A DNA stretch of 64,000 bases from Heliocidaris tuberculata (taxonomy: Eukaryota; Echinodermata; Echinoidea; Camarodonta; Echinometridae). Under the pieces are notes generated by a model. It searched no databases and had not been told where the DNA came from. It saw nothing but the letters and a program-made list of their open reading frames with translations. Below, one piece after another: positions 22,003 through 34,180 of this stretch. Within the stretch, counting starts at the first letter, position 1. Each line of letters begins with the position of its first letter. The DNA lies in assembly GCA_025618425.1 (NCBI GenBank), contig CM046851.1:31451944-31515943 (forward strand), read 5' to 3'. The position numbers were made by a program, and so were the translations under genes.

Positions 22003-22539
22003 TCCTCTCCCTTCATTGTCTTTGTTTATCTTCTCCCTGTCTCAATTTTCCTTCTCTTTATCTCCTTTATTCTCCCCCCCCCCCCCCCGTCCATGTATAT
22101 CTGCCTTTCCCATCCCCACTTTCTCTCTCTCTCTCTCTCTCCGTCAATCATTCCCGATTAATGGATAACAATTAGCTGCACCATTCAGTCAATGTATCAA
22201 ACTATCAGTCGATCAATCAATCAGTAATACAAGCCACATTCTGATGTTCACCACATTGTGGATCAGTTTTCATAGTTTATTCACTCCAAAATCGAAAACA
22301 GACTGTATTGATTCAAATCTCCTACCTATAATGAAGCTACACAACGTGATGCTTATCTCAAAAGAAAAAAAAATACTTAAAACAGATTTAGACTATTTCG
22401 TATAGTCGTACTTTTAAGATTCATATCACAATTTCATCTCCAAACCTGACTCAAGATGTAAGCATTGATTGCAAAAGATGCTCACCTCATCCAAATTATT
22501 TCCTGCGACATGTTGCCAATCGGAAAGAACATAATTTCC

Positions 22540-23360
22540 CAATATTGTGAACACACTCTTTCTTTTTTCACTGTCACAAAATTAAAACAGTGTGGGCAGA
22601 GAGCGTTCACATTGCCAACACTATGAAAGTGTTTCACTTCCACTCTGTGGTTACACTGAATGATATGTACACACAGAGATTCTCAATGTGATCACGTATT
22701 TGACATTGTGTCGCAGCTTGAAAACAGTATGGACAAAATGTGTTCACAATGTCGAAAATATGAAAGTGTTCAAAATGCACTTTGTTTTCATGTTTGCACA
22801 CGGTGTATGTGCACTCAGTAACTATCATTGAAGCCATAATTTACATTATAATGCTACACACTGTAAAAGCAGTATGAACATAATTTATTAACCTTGCGGT
22901 CATATATGATGCCTACATCACGTGATTTACTCTCTCACCACAGTGTTTTCCCGTATGTGAAAATGTCTGAATACATTATGAACACAGTGTTCATAGAGTG
23001 CCCCATATGAATGAAATCTGAATACAGCGTGAAAATCACACGAATTGTCCTGGCATGAAAGCAATTTAAACACTGTGTTAAAACACTCTTCACAGTGTCC
23101 CCACATCAAAACAAATCTTAAGTGAGTGTAAACACTTCACAGTGTGTCCATGTATGAAAACAATCTGAACACATTGTAAACACATTGTTCACAGACTGTC
23201 CCCATATGAAAGCAATCTGACACAGTGTGAGCACAGTGTTCACAGACTGTCCCCATATGACAGCAATCTGAAACAGTGTGAGCACACAGTGTGTCCCGCA
23301 TAAAAGCAATCTAAATACAGTCTTAACACAGTGTGATAATACTGTGAACACGATGTTCAC
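22540..23360. repeat. Degenerate tandem repeat rich in CACAGTGTTCACA, unit about 60 bp
   Basis: Between about 22540 and 23360 the words CACAGTGT, GTTCACAGACTGTCCCCATA, TGAAAGCAATCTGAA and AACACAGTGTG recur with a spacing near 60 bases. It is clearest at 23135-23345 and increasingly degenerate to the left. Minus-strand open frames with regularly spaced Cys and His are a by-product of the repeat. I do not regard them as zinc fingers, because the spacing is irregular and stops intervene. Confidence 0.75.
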
Positions 23361-24296
23361 ACTACAGAAATATTGGAATTTCCTGTCTGAGAAACATACA
23401 TGACACTATGTTCTTCCGATGGGATTACTTCAAATCAAGTCTTTACGTTGAACTTACAGGTACTTGAATTTGTAACTCATCTTTTAAAAACAAGACGAAA
23501 TATTCAGTTGCAATAATATAAAACAACCTAATATTAGCCTCTCTTCTCATCAAGATTATGCTCAACATACATTGTATTCAAACAGATTTATATGTAACAA
23601 AGACATGGGGTATTGTAACAACGATGATATATTATATAACAATAACTTTTTTTTCTTTCAAAAAATCATTTTTCAAGCATTGAAAAGCAAATAAATAAGG
23701 TCGGGTTTCTTTTTTCAAATGTACAGCATCATTATACGCAAAATAGGAGCAAGAACTTACATACGAAAACGTGATAATTGAGTACAGATTCTTTAAAAAT
23801 AGTGCACTTTCAAAAATAGTTTAGGCTCGTTATGTTCTGAAGGTGAACACAATACGAATTATATTTTGTATTAGTAATATATAAAGGCATTAATACCAAC
23901 AAAACAAGGCACTATGAATAAATCAAATTTGTCTATTGCTCCGATAAAAGCATTTTTATGTACCAAGCACATTAAGACATAGCAATTCTAAGATAACATC
24001 GAATTTTATGAGTCATAAAAAGGAACAGGTTAGGAGAGAACTAGTACATACTATTCCCCCATCCCCCCCCCAAAAAAAAAAAAAAAAAATTCGCTGCGAG
24101 ACATTATTGATTCACTACATTTATTAAGATGAACTCATTCTACAGCCTAACATCTTAGTCGAGTTTAGGGCTCGTTTCCTGAAATAACTGTCTTCCTCAA
24201 AATTTTGATAAATATGCAGCGTCGCTTCTGTTACGAAATAGTAATTTCCCTTTTGTTTCCCCAGAGAATGAAGTTTCTCGGATTCTCGTGACACGG
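23361..24296. other. Gene-free stretch
   Basis: AT-rich DNA with a poly-C/poly-A junction near 24061-24089. No exon or structured repeat identified. Confidence 0.5.
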
Positions 24297-24541
24297 TACC
24301 AATCACCAAAAAATATTTTGCTCTGTATGTTAGAGGATCCATGTCGTTCGTGAGTAGACTACTCGACGCATCCGTACGCGCTCGCCAAACTCGGAGTTCG
24401 GTTCCGCGCGCACACATTCATTTTACCCTTTAATTCCTTCATACTCATTAACTGTTGACCTATAGAATGCCAGATAAAGTTCTTTGAGGTTTATTTTATA
24501 CTTTCTAGCTGTACACAAATTATTTTTTCAGGTGATTGGTA
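24297..24541. mobile_element. TACCAATCACC-ended MITE with tRNA-like part, copy 2
   Basis: The ends are TACCAATCACCAAAAAATA at the left and TTTTTTCAGGTGATTGGTA at the right. The interior shares with 7512-7872 (inverted) the words CTGTATGTTAGAGG, GAGTAGACTACTC, CGTACGCGCTCG, CAAAGAACTTTATCTG and GGTCAACAGTTAATGAG (with the usual small changes). The B box reads GAGTTCGGTTCC here, so it is more worn than in copy 1. Confidence 0.78.
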
Positions 24542-25445
24542 CAAGCGACAGTTAAAATTTGGAAAATGAAAATTTGCAATAAAAATTCTGCTGTAGTTGA
24601 GTCTCATTTCTATTCCTTTAATATTTTCCCTACATTTTATGTGTATGTTATGTGATGTGATGCAAAGTCTTTGATTCAACCCACTAAAGGCTATACACAA
24701 AAGCACTGACCTAACGGAGTGAAAACATTGGCGTTACTTCAAGCTACTTTAGCAGTGAAAAGAACGCTTTAAAAATAGCAGTGAAAAAACACGCTTAAAA
24801 AAAGTATTTTCCTAATTTATTTTCATTTGCCGCATACCATCGCATCAGAACGAAACCCATGAATGTAGAGTAGAAAGAAACGAGCAATATTGTAATCTTC
24901 TCCGCCCTAACATTCGTTGATCATGATCACATATAAGTTAATTGACAAATTCTCTTCTGTTTTCTTCTATTTCTCTTTATATTCACTATAACCGAAATTC
25001 AGAAACCCCCGATGCACGATAGTTACACTAAGATAAATGCATTGAAGCCTAGACAGACGACAGGTTTGTACACTCACGAAAGTTTTGCTTACCATCTACC
25101 TTTTTTGTTTTCAAAGCTAAAGTACAATGAAGTCTAAGAAAAACCGACCAGTCGCATGTTAGAAACTATGTACTGTGTATAGTTTTAGAAACAATTTTCT
25201 CCACATTACGAGTAAACCCGATTTGAAAAAAAGTTCTGCAATGTATTTCAATTTTGATTTGCCTCGGCAGGAATCCGCCGTCACGGTTGAACTAGTAAAT
25301 GGGCTTGATTCAAGAGAGACAGAGAGACAGAGAGAGGGAGAAAGAAATGGGGAGACAGAAAAGAGAGAGACCGAAAAAAAAGAAAAGAAAAAGAAGTGAC
25401 TGAGAGAGAGAGAGAGAGAGAGAAGATGAAAAAATCTTTCAGCCA

Positions 25446-25978
25446 TTTATTAATAAATCATACATGGTTTGATATGGCGTGTAACATGCTTTTAATATCT
25501 GGTATTTTAAAGTAGTATCTAAAAATCAACTTTCGCGTAGAGATTCGTTCTCTGAAAAGTTTTAGAGAAATAAAATAGGTGTGCAACCTATAAGCCCAAG
25601 AAATACATATCCAATATTAATAATAACTGCTAGCACAAAAATATGTACATAACATATTTTACTACATGTATTTCACACATGTTTGAAGGCTGCTGCAAGC
25701 GTGGTAGGTAGAGAACATAATTTTCTATTAAGTGTCCAAATTTATGATATATTCCAAACTTGCTGTAATCAGGTAATAAGTCACAACAGAGAATGCGGTT
25801 GTCTCAAACATGCGTCAATTGCTCCAGATGGTAAACACAAACACCAAGAAGAACCATTCACCTAGAGGTGCAAAATTTCTCCTTCTAAATATAACTGCGA
25901 AGTCCTATCCTTTGGCGTGATGCATTTTTTTCCAGAAAATGTGTACTTTCCTCTTCCTGCGTCCCATCCAGATTTATT
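25446..25978 (-). promoter_or_regulatory. Candidate polyadenylation signals of the synaptopodin-like gene
   Basis: On the minus strand AATAAA occurs at 25973-25978, about 170 bases after the stop codon, and again at 25446-25451. Either could end the transcript. Nothing else distinguishes them, and a longer 3' untranslated region is possible. Confidence 0.35.
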
Positions 25979-26146
25979 ACATTATTTCACAGAAAATGAA
26001 TTTAATATTTAAAAAGAGTCACTTCTGGTCATGACTGCAAAAAATTCAACACGATTAGATGTCCTGCTCCTAGGTTCACCTTTCGTTACAAATGACCATT
26101 GAAAATGTTCTGTTAATCCATAACACTGTTGAGGACAAATCCACAT

Positions 26147-27285
26147 TTATAAATCGTCGCTCTCAGCTAGTGATGTGGTCGGTGAAAGCGCACCATGCCT
26201 TGGTGAATCGAACACCTTGGGTTTGGGGTTGAAATCGTTGTACCCGCCGCTATATTTGAGGGGTCTGGTCGGGATCTGACCTCTGCCAGCCGACCCCTGA
26301 TCAGAGTTCAAGGAGGCTGGCGATCCAGGGGTGTTCTCCCCAGAATTATGCCCACCCCATCCGCGTGGCTTGACGTTAAAGTCCTTAAAGTTGGCCTTGG
26401 GGAGCTTTGACCCAGGCTTCAGTGGTATTGAATCCTTGGCCTGTTGTGTCGGGTACTTGGGGAGGTCACGAGTGGCTTTGAAGCCAGGCTTGATACGTGG
26501 TTCTGCAGGAGGCTTCGCTGGGATCTCAGGCGTCATGTTACTTGTCGTCATCCATGCTGCCGGTGGCTTCGGCTTGGCCGTGGTAGGAGGTGGGATCTTG
26601 ATTTCTTTTTTCGGGAAGGCTTTGGACACAGATCCTACAGGGGATTCCTGTGCCGCTTCCCAAGGTGATAACTTCTTGACTGGTGTCTCTACCTTCTGCG
26701 GTCCTGGTGGTTTCTTAAACGTCGTTGGTTTTGGATGCTTCATCGAGGACTCATCAAGAACGAATTGTTCGGCTCTTAGCCTCCTCTTTTCAAACATCTC
26801 TGCTGCTTTGCCTGAGTGAGACTTGAGAGTGTCTGCAAGGACAAGACACTGCTTCGGCGAAACTGCAACGTGCTCGCATTTTTCTTTACTCTTCAGCTTG
26901 ATGTTGAAATTGGTTGGCTCGACCTTGATACGCTGGGTGAAACCTCCAGGAGGTGGTGGTGGTGCTGCAGGAACGAATCCATTCGTTATCGGTGGTGCTG
27001 GTGGCGGTGCCATGGTCTTAATGGTGATGATCGCTGCTCCTGACTCGCCACTAGACGACACGTCGCTGTCTTCGTCCGAGTCTTTCTGCCCGGTCGCCTC
27101 GATCGTGTACCTGGCACTGCGCTTGCGACGCTTAGCGAACATCCTAGCACCTTTGGCCTGCTTGTTCTTGGGAAACATGAGAAGGTCTGCGATCGTTTTG
27201 CACGCCCGTCTCTTCTCGACAATGGAGACTTCAGGTTCTTCGGTGACTCGCCCGGCTGGTTCCGAGAAAGGCCTCTGTAATCGCT
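26147..27285 (-). CDS. Synaptopodin-2/CHAP-like protein, last coding exon
   Basis: C-terminal 379 residues of an actin/alpha-actinin-associated scaffold. The acceptor (GCTTTCACAG) leaves two bases that complete a Glu codon with the G of the previous exon. Two family-type basic motifs are seen: KGARMFAKRRKRSARYTIE about 45 residues into the exon and GKAAEMFEKRRLRAEQFVLD about 135 residues further. Between them is a poly-proline stretch (PPPAPP, then PAAPPPPPGG) suited to profilin, EVH1 or SH3 binding. Downstream are SPWEAAQESP, a Pro/Lys-rich region, FNVKPRGWGG and LKYSGGYNDFNPKP before the stop at 26147-26149. In vertebrates such proteins act at Z-discs, stress fibres and dendritic actin. No globular domain lies in this exon, consistent with the largely disordered family. 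Confidence 0.85.
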
Positions 27286-27654
27286 CTGTGAAAGCACAAT
27301 GGGAAAAAGACAAACCATGAAATCATCAGGCATCAACAAGAATCATAATCAAAATGATTATGTCAAGATAGAGCTCAATGTCGACATCCCTTTTTTATGA
27401 AGGGTAGGCGCTTATTTCGAAAATGCAGAAGTGTGACCACAATATGCGACCAGTTAATTCCTTGCATTTGATATTTATATATACAGATTTAAAGGGTCGT
27501 CGCGTACCCAATTAAGAACGGAAATGGAATATAAATTTAGGTAATTCACGGTGCAATCCTTCTACCTACAGCTTGTGCCGATCGGCACTCGTGGCATGCC
27601 AACGTCGGTGCTAATCGGCACTCCTTTCAGTTAAAGGGTTAAACTCTGACCAAC

Positions 27655-27829
27655 CTGGGGCAGGCTGATCCTTAGCAAGGCTTCGCAGGATGATACTAGG
27701 ATCCCTGTAGACATCCGTTTCATCCTCCTCTTCTACTAAGTGTTTCTTAGGAGTGAGGGGTGATTCGGGAGGGACACCACTGTCCACGGACATACCGCTG
27801 GGTGATTGCGGCGGGCTACCGAAGTCCAC
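27655..27829 (-). CDS. Synaptopodin-2/CHAP-like protein, internal exon
   Basis: 175 nt, phase 0 in and phase 1 out. The acceptor is CTTTCTGTCTGCAG before GTGGACTTC; the donor is CCCCAG before GTTGGT. It encodes VDFGSPPQSPSGMSVDSGVP and then an acidic stretch (EEEDETD) and DPSIILRSLAKDQPAP. It is rich in Ser-Pro pairs, so likely a phosphorylated linker. Both junction phases agree with the neighbouring exons. Confidence 0.82.
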
Positions 27830-28371
27830 CTGCAGACAGAAAGAAGATTCAATACTGAAGTTAATTTGTTTTTCTTCTCCACCTGTGGACAGAGGCGTGT
27901 GACGTCACATTGATATTTTTTGACAGTCCTAATTCCAGTGTACCGATTGTTAAATCAATACGTATAACTTTTTTTTGGTGAAATGATAGTCTTGATGGCT
28001 TGCTTTTGAAACTGCTTTCCAAACTTTTCATATACATTATTAATGGCAGGGGGTGAATTTTATCATTTCCCCACTTTGACCATGTAGCATGCTGAGATAT
28101 CTTGCCACGATATTTAATATGGATGGCGTTCCTTACGAACCTTAGGCTGGTTTACAATCAAAATTAAGAGCCCTTTGATTTTCCCCTCTCCGTTTCCATT
28201 TTTCTCTACCCACCCCCCCCCCCCCTTTCGCCATTCGATCGGAGAGGGGGCAAGTGCTCCAGTACGTCCCACATACTATGCCACTGTCCAACATTATGAG
28301 CAGAAATACATAGAAGCTAACGTAAACCTTAAGAATTAATAACTAGTACTACACATTCTGATTGAACGCAC

Positions 28372-28766
28372 CTTGGTGTTTTCATCAGGCATAGCGAAGG
28401 TGATAGTGAGTTCCCGACCGACGCCAGCCGCCTTCCCAGACGGCTTAGACTGCATGATACTAACAGGCTCATAGGTAGGTTGCTTCCGACTCTTCTGCAA
28501 TGGCTCCGGTTTCCTGTACTGGATGGCAAAATCGGATTTCGGACCCGGAGCCGTATATCGCGGGTTGTCGGTCGGTTTAGGCATCTCGAATTTCGGCTTT
28601 GGTTTCTGCTGCTGCTGCGGTAGCTGGAACCGCGGTTGCTGACGTTGCGGCGGTTGTTGGTAGACGGGTTGTTGTTTTGCCGGTGATGACTGACGTTGTG
28701 TAGCCTGCCATGAGCCGGGTTTTGAAGGGTTCTCTATGGTAATAGTGGCTGGCTGTCCTACCGTGA
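28372..28766 (-). CDS. Synaptopodin-2/CHAP-like protein, Gln/Pro-rich exon
   Basis: 395 nt, needing one base from the previous exon (V codon) and ending phase 0 at ACCAAG before GTGCGT. The acceptor is TTTCCTTTCACAG. It starts TVGQPATITIENPSKPG, then has a Gln/Pro-rich low-complexity part (QQPPQRQQPRFQLPQQQQ) and KPKFEMPKPTDNPRYTAPGP, and ends in GRELTITFAMPDENTK. No catalytic domain. A flexible binding region is inferred. Confidence 0.82.
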
Positions 28767-30108
28767 CTGTGAAAGGAAATGTTTGGAACAAAATATAATA
28801 AATCTATGGCCAATCCTTTTGTACATGTCTCTATGCTCAAACTTGAATATGAATGAGATCATATTATATTTTCTCCGTTTGGACCATGAGCCAGCATGGA
28901 AAAGTGACAGGGAACTCTGGAAGCAACTCTGGACAATGCAACACAACTCCCATCAAGTCGCCTAGACACTACGAGTATTGCGAACATGTTCAAACACTCG
29001 TGAATTAGTACGAGTTACTACGAGCTGCACCGAACCATCCCGATTCGTCCCAAGACAGCATAAGAGCCACACCGATCCAGATTTGTCTTCCATCGGCAAC
29101 CAACTTGGTAAAATCTGAAAGAGCTTTTTCCCAACCTATTCTATGCCGTCAGTATAGTTCTCTGCACTTCTTGCAGAGCTAACTCACGGTCCATTTCGGC
29201 AATTAACACGCAAAATCCAAGGCTATTTTACATCATCCATCCACTTGAAACTTAAGACTTTTTTTGATGAAAAATAATGTTCACTAAAAATATGCTTATT
29301 TAGATATATATATATATACATATTTTAGATATGACTGTTATTTGAAGTTACTTATAAACTGCATGACTGCAATTATCTTCCTGTAAATTGTCGACTCTGT
29401 ACAATATTGTATCAAGGAGGAGAGTCGCAAAATTGAAATAGCTCTTAAATATGCACTTATATATATTCTCACTTTAAAATACTGTAAATGTAAAGTGATA
29501 ATTAATTTTTAAAGTTTTAAACAAGTTAAAGGCTGTGTCAAAGATAAGAAAAATGTGATGGTTCAAACATCTACACTCGTTATTCAGACTGAATAAAGAA
29601 TCAAGAAAATAAGGAAAACGACTTACAGTTTTAAAAAAAAACTCAAAAGGTTCACGAAGAAGGAAGATAATAAGCAGAAAATATAAGGGTCAAACTAATA
29701 TCAAAAAGAGAAAAGAGGGAGAGAGGTGAACTATAATTATGGCATGAAACAAACTAAAAATGTATAATGAAACGATGAAAGGCAATAAGAGTAACAGGTT
29801 CGGGTGAAGAAACGGGGATTTGATCCAAACAACCTTTCCCTCCCGAAACACTTCATTTTGGATAGATAAAAATTAGTTTCAACCCCTTATTCGTTACTTA
29901 ATGCTTAAAAAAATACTGTAAATACAAATATTTCGAGTTCGAATTTTCAAACTTTAATAATTCATGATCATGGTATTTGGTTTATGGCTTGTTAATTGGT
30001 TTCGGGCCAAGGCAGAATTTGCAATTCTAGTTTAAACATGGGACAGCCCTATCCCCCTCCAATCCTTTTTTATGTCGTTTTGGTTGCTGTGATGATGATG
30101 CCTCTCAC
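28767..30108. other. Intron of the synaptopodin-like gene
   Basis: AT-rich, with purine-rich words around 29640-29740 and a short TATATATA tract near 29307. No further exon or clear transposon was seen. Confidence 0.6.
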
Positions 30109-30438
30109 CAGTGCCCGATGCACGTGGTCGCTCGGTCGATTGTTTCTGTGGATGGGTAATGATGACGTCACTGGTTCGCCTCCCATGATCCATCTTGATT
30201 GGTGCCGTGTGTTCTGTCGCTCCGATCTGTTTCCGGACCGGTCCCGCCATGTCATTGCGCTCCGACATCGTCTGCGCCACGGTCTTCGGTGTCTCACCGT
30301 CAAGTGATTCCATCACTGTCTTCGTCACCGTCTCCTGAAGTCGTTCACCGTCCTTTGTCGTCTTGATCCTGGTCGTCGTCGTCGTCACTTTACGGACCGC
30401 GTTCGAAGGCAAGCTGCCGTTCGATGTCCGCCGATCCG
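30109..30438 (-). CDS. Synaptopodin-2/CHAP-like protein, Thr-rich exon
   Basis: 330 nt between acceptor TTGCCTCTCAG (before CGGATCGG) and donor GGCACTG before GTGAGAGG; enters with one base borrowed and leaves phase 1. It encodes DRRTSNGSLPSNAVRKVTTT, a Thr/Arg-rich stretch, ERLQETVTKTVMESLDGE and HTAPIKMDHGRRTSDVIITH. If the donor were ignored the frame would continue for some 25 codons rich in His, which I regard as intronic. Confidence 0.82.
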
Positions 30439-31339
30439 CTGAGAGGCAAGATATGGGCAAAATTGGTTGACCCTGGGATTCATATTTTGGCGGGAAACCT
30501 TTTTCGGGTTATACCATTATTATCGACAATCAAAACGGAATATTATTGATTTTGTCTAATCAAAATTATTTTTATGGTTTTAAACATGGTTATTAAACCC
30601 CCATTTTTGTTGAATATACGGTAGATTTATTTTGTAGCTCCGTTTTGATGGATGAATTGAAGGTTATATGAGAAGTTGAGAAAGCAGAGACTAAATCATA
30701 TTAAGTTTTCAACAAAACAAACTGGGAAAGATATTAATCTTAAAATAGAAATAGTGGTAATACTGCAATAACATAAAGAAATCCATGCCATTGAAATAAA
30801 TCAAAGTATATTCAGTATTCAGTATTCGATTAACAAAAGAATATAAAGCATCTGAGCTTGCATGCATCAATTTACTCTTTATGTAGTTATATCACCATGA
30901 TCACTTTAAATTGCATAGATTACACAGAATATTAGAAAATAGGTCGATTAGTTGGATAGTTACATGTATGTTACAGGGAATAGTCATTTTTTTCAACGAA
31001 AATTTTAGTTATCATAAAGAAGAAAAAAAAATATCCAAGAACGTGTGACTGACTTTGAAGTGGTAAAGAATTTGACTTTAGATAAGGACAAGTGAGAAAA
31101 AAAATACAAGGAAATTATTAGACTAAACAGAATGAACTAGTCTATCATAAAGAGGGAAGAAAATTTCAACAGGATGGAAATATTGGGGGAGAAATAATAC
31201 AAAGAGGAAAATGCGAAAAACAACAGAATATGCCGAAGAAAAATGTAGGAACTAATATACAAAGATGTAGAACGTTAGAAAAATACACGGTGCAATCAAA
31301 GAAAGAAACAAATTATCCCCTTTCCGAATGTGATATTGA

Positions 31340-31418
31340 TAAGAGGAAACCTTGAAGAAGAAGAAGAGAAGAGGAAGACGAAGAAGAAGAAGAAGAAGAA
31401 GAAGAAGAAGAAGAAGAA

Positions 31419-31465
<47 letters not shown>

Positions 31466-31640
31466 AGAAGAAGAAGAAGGAGGAGGAGGAGGAGAAGAAG
31501 AAGAGGAAGAAAAAGAAAAAGAAAAAAAAAAGAAGAACAAGAAGATGATGATGAAAAGAAGAAGGAGAGGAAGAAGGGAAAAGAAGGGAAAAAAGAAGAC
31601 GATAAAGGAGAAGGGAAGAAAGAAGAAGAAGAGGAGTGAT
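31340..31640 (+). repeat. 300-bp homopurine (AAG)n microsatellite tract
   Basis: Almost pure A/G on the plus strand, mainly AAG triplets with AGG and AAAG variants, in the intron 147 bases downstream of the 74-nt exon (in gene orientation). Such mirror-symmetric purine tracts can form triplex (H-DNA). The long Lys/Arg/Glu or poly-Ser frames read through it are artefacts. Confidence 0.95.
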
Positions 31641-31786
31641 AAGATGAAAAATAACGAGGAGAAGGAAAAAAAAACTGAAACTGATTCTAATTTGATTTAG
31701 TTCTTAACACGAAACACCTTCACATAGCTGAGAATCGCCAACAGCACACGTGACCTTTACACCATGGTGTAAAGTAAACACCGTAC

Positions 31787-31860
31787 CTGATGTTTGTTTA
31801 TCTTGATTCATCTGGATGTTCATCTGTCTGTCTTGGTTTCTTGGATTGGCATTTCTTGTT
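31787..31860 (-). CDS. Synaptopodin-2/CHAP-like protein, 74-nt microexon
   Basis: A 74-nt exon between acceptor TTTACTTACAG and donor CATCAG before GTACGG. Entering with two bases from the PDZ exon, it encodes TRNANPRNQDRQ, then MNIQMNQDKQTS, and leaves one base that completes Ala with the next exon. It was picked because its borders and phases are the only ones seen that bridge the PDZ exon (phase 2 end) and the 30438 exon (phase 1 start). Confidence 0.75.
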
Positions 31861-33701
31861 CTGTAAGTAAAATGGGAAGAATAGAAAACTTTATTTGAAA
31901 TATGCAAATATGTTCGGTGTGTAATAATACATCCACATGCAGTTGTATTAGAAACGATTTCGAGTCAACGGTTATAATAAACATGATTAAACACTGCATA
32001 TGTGTTGGGAAGTTATGGTTAAAGAAAAATGAAGAGGGGGAAGGGGAGGTGAGGGGAAGTGAAGGGAAGAGATACAGAGATACAGAAGAAGAAATAGGGA
32101 GAGCGACAGACACTGATAGAGGAAGAAGAAGAAGAAGAAGAAGAGAGATATGAAGAAGTAGAGGGAGACCAATAACGTCTTTTCAAGACGAACAATCTTA
32201 AATTTGTTTCACTTTATCGTTGGTCGTTACAAGACAGCGCATATACCATGTGTATACCGATTATGAAATATTAAAGTTTCACACGTCTGCCGGGTTCATT
32301 TTCTGGCACAGATTTTAACTTCGGTAGGAGGTAATTAAATCATCATCGGGGGGTTATATAAAAAAAAAACTCTCTTTGTTAATCACCGACAAAGGTCAGA
32401 TATTAACAAATGAACGGGGCTAGTACAGGCAATTATCACTTTATCATGCCTAATGTTGAATGCTCGGAATGACAATCGAATGGACAGGTGACATGGCTAA
32501 TATTGTTTGATTTAAAAATAAGCATACGATGTTAACACTTTTCATTAATAAAAACAAGTGAATCATCGTTTGTCTTTGGAATCTTTTTTTTTTCTGTACT
32601 GAATGATAGTTGCCCCCCCCCCCTTCTTCGGATCTTTTTCTCCCTGATATCAACAAGCTCAACAGGTTTAAGGAGAATTTAATTTTGTATTTTATAGTAT
32701 CACACTTATTACTCCTTCCCTTTACCTTTCTTCTATGAATTGTTACTATCGCAAGTTTATGTTTAATAAAGTCACCTTATATGCACCTCACGCAAGATAT
32801 TCAATAATCAATATTTTATAAGCATCGCTCCTATTAAAATGCACCAGCAATTGTTTTGTGACATATGAATATCTCTCTGCTCTTTGTTTCTTCTCTTTCC
32901 CTTTCTCTCTCTCTCTCTCTCTCTCTCGCTCTTTCTCTTCAAAACCTTTTTTAAAGATTACTTTCAATGTCGAAGCCAAGAGAAATAAGAAGTGGCGAGC
33001 ATCCTAGCGCTCAGGGCAATTGTTTTGTCATCTTCCTTATTAATAAAATGTTGCCCGACAAGCAAGATATCTAATTAGGAAGCTCTTGTGTAAGGCTCTA
33101 TAGGTGACCGCTAGAGGGTGAGATATCGATTCAAAACATTGTTCACTAATAGATCATAATTATTAAATGCACTGTCCAAATAGCAGGAATCCGGCATTCT
33201 TGAAGTATCATTATTGGAGACAGTTGGAGAATTTACTTCATTGTCTCCTGAAGTGCTGTCTCGATAACCAACTTTTGAAATATGCATAAAGTTCCGGATT
33301 TAAATAATTAGGGTATAAAAACAGAGGTATTAAAACACAAGCATTTTTTTTTTTTCATTTCCTTGTAAAATTTTATAAGGAATGAATATGTCAAAGGATC
33401 ACAAATTATTTTGTATAGATGCGCAAAGTTTCAAAATTATGACATGCTTTTGAAAGAGGATCCAGCCAGTACCCACTTTTGTGTTCTAAACATTGATAAG
33501 ATTTTCGAAATGATCGTTCTTTTTTTTTTCAAGTGTTTCACTCAAAAGAATCTTATTTTCCACTAAACAAACTCCGGAAAGAAGAGATAATTTCAAGTCA
33601 AGGAGGGCAAAAGAAGAGACAAAGAACACATCGTAATGCAAAGAAGAAAAACAAAATAGCTACCTAATTATTGCTCTCTTAATCGTATGTCTTCATCTAC
33701 T

Positions 33702-34114
33702 GGCCACTGCACACCTTACGATCGGTCTGCGATCCGATTTGTGAAATAAATCGCTAAGGCATTAAATATTGGCATTTTAACAAATGAAATCTATCCTATT
33801 CAGGTTCTGAAAAGTAATATGAATACTAAGCATAGGGTTTTCGTGAGCTGTCAGCTTTTTACAGGGAATAAGGGCAAAATAAGTTTCAAATCGTAGGCAG
33901 TCGTACGATTTTTGTGACGTCACTACAACTCGGAGCCGATTTGGCCATTACACCGACTAGAAAACTCGGCAAAGGCCGTATTATCGATTTTACTATCTGT
34001 ATGACTATTCAGACCCTTAATCAAAAATATTCTTTTTTAAAAATGATTTGTCAAATGATATTGCATTTTCTTCTGAAATCGGATCGCAGACCGATCGTAA
34101 GGTGTGCGGTGGCC
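33702..34114. mobile_element. 413-bp MITE with ACACCTTACGATCGGTCTGC ends, copy 1
   Basis: The terminal inverted repeats are GGCCACTGCACACCTTACGA then TCGGTCTGCGATCCGATTT at the left and the complement at the right (GATCGTAAGGTGTGCGGTGG). A second copy in inverse orientation at 45430-45848 shares the whole length, including GTGACGTCAC words, GTATGACTATTCAGACC and the CTGTCAGCTTT segment. No coding capacity. Inside the long intron upstream of exon 31787-31860. Confidence 0.9.
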
Positions 34115-34180
34115 TTATGTCGCTTAATCCGTATAAAAATAACTGAAGGATAATACAAAACGAAATAATGTTAATTGATC

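Noticed and set aside
22634..23360. Cys/His-rich frames resembling zinc fingers
   Set aside because: Irregular spacing and stops; better explained as a degenerate 60-bp tandem repeat.
26331..27320. Plus-strand frames opposite the last synaptopodin-like exon
   Set aside because: Shadows of the GC-rich coding exon; the minus-strand frame has family motifs, consistent splice sites and phases.
31313..31640. Poly-Lys/Glu, poly-Arg and poly-Ser open frames
   Set aside because: Reading of an (AAG)n microsatellite in different frames.
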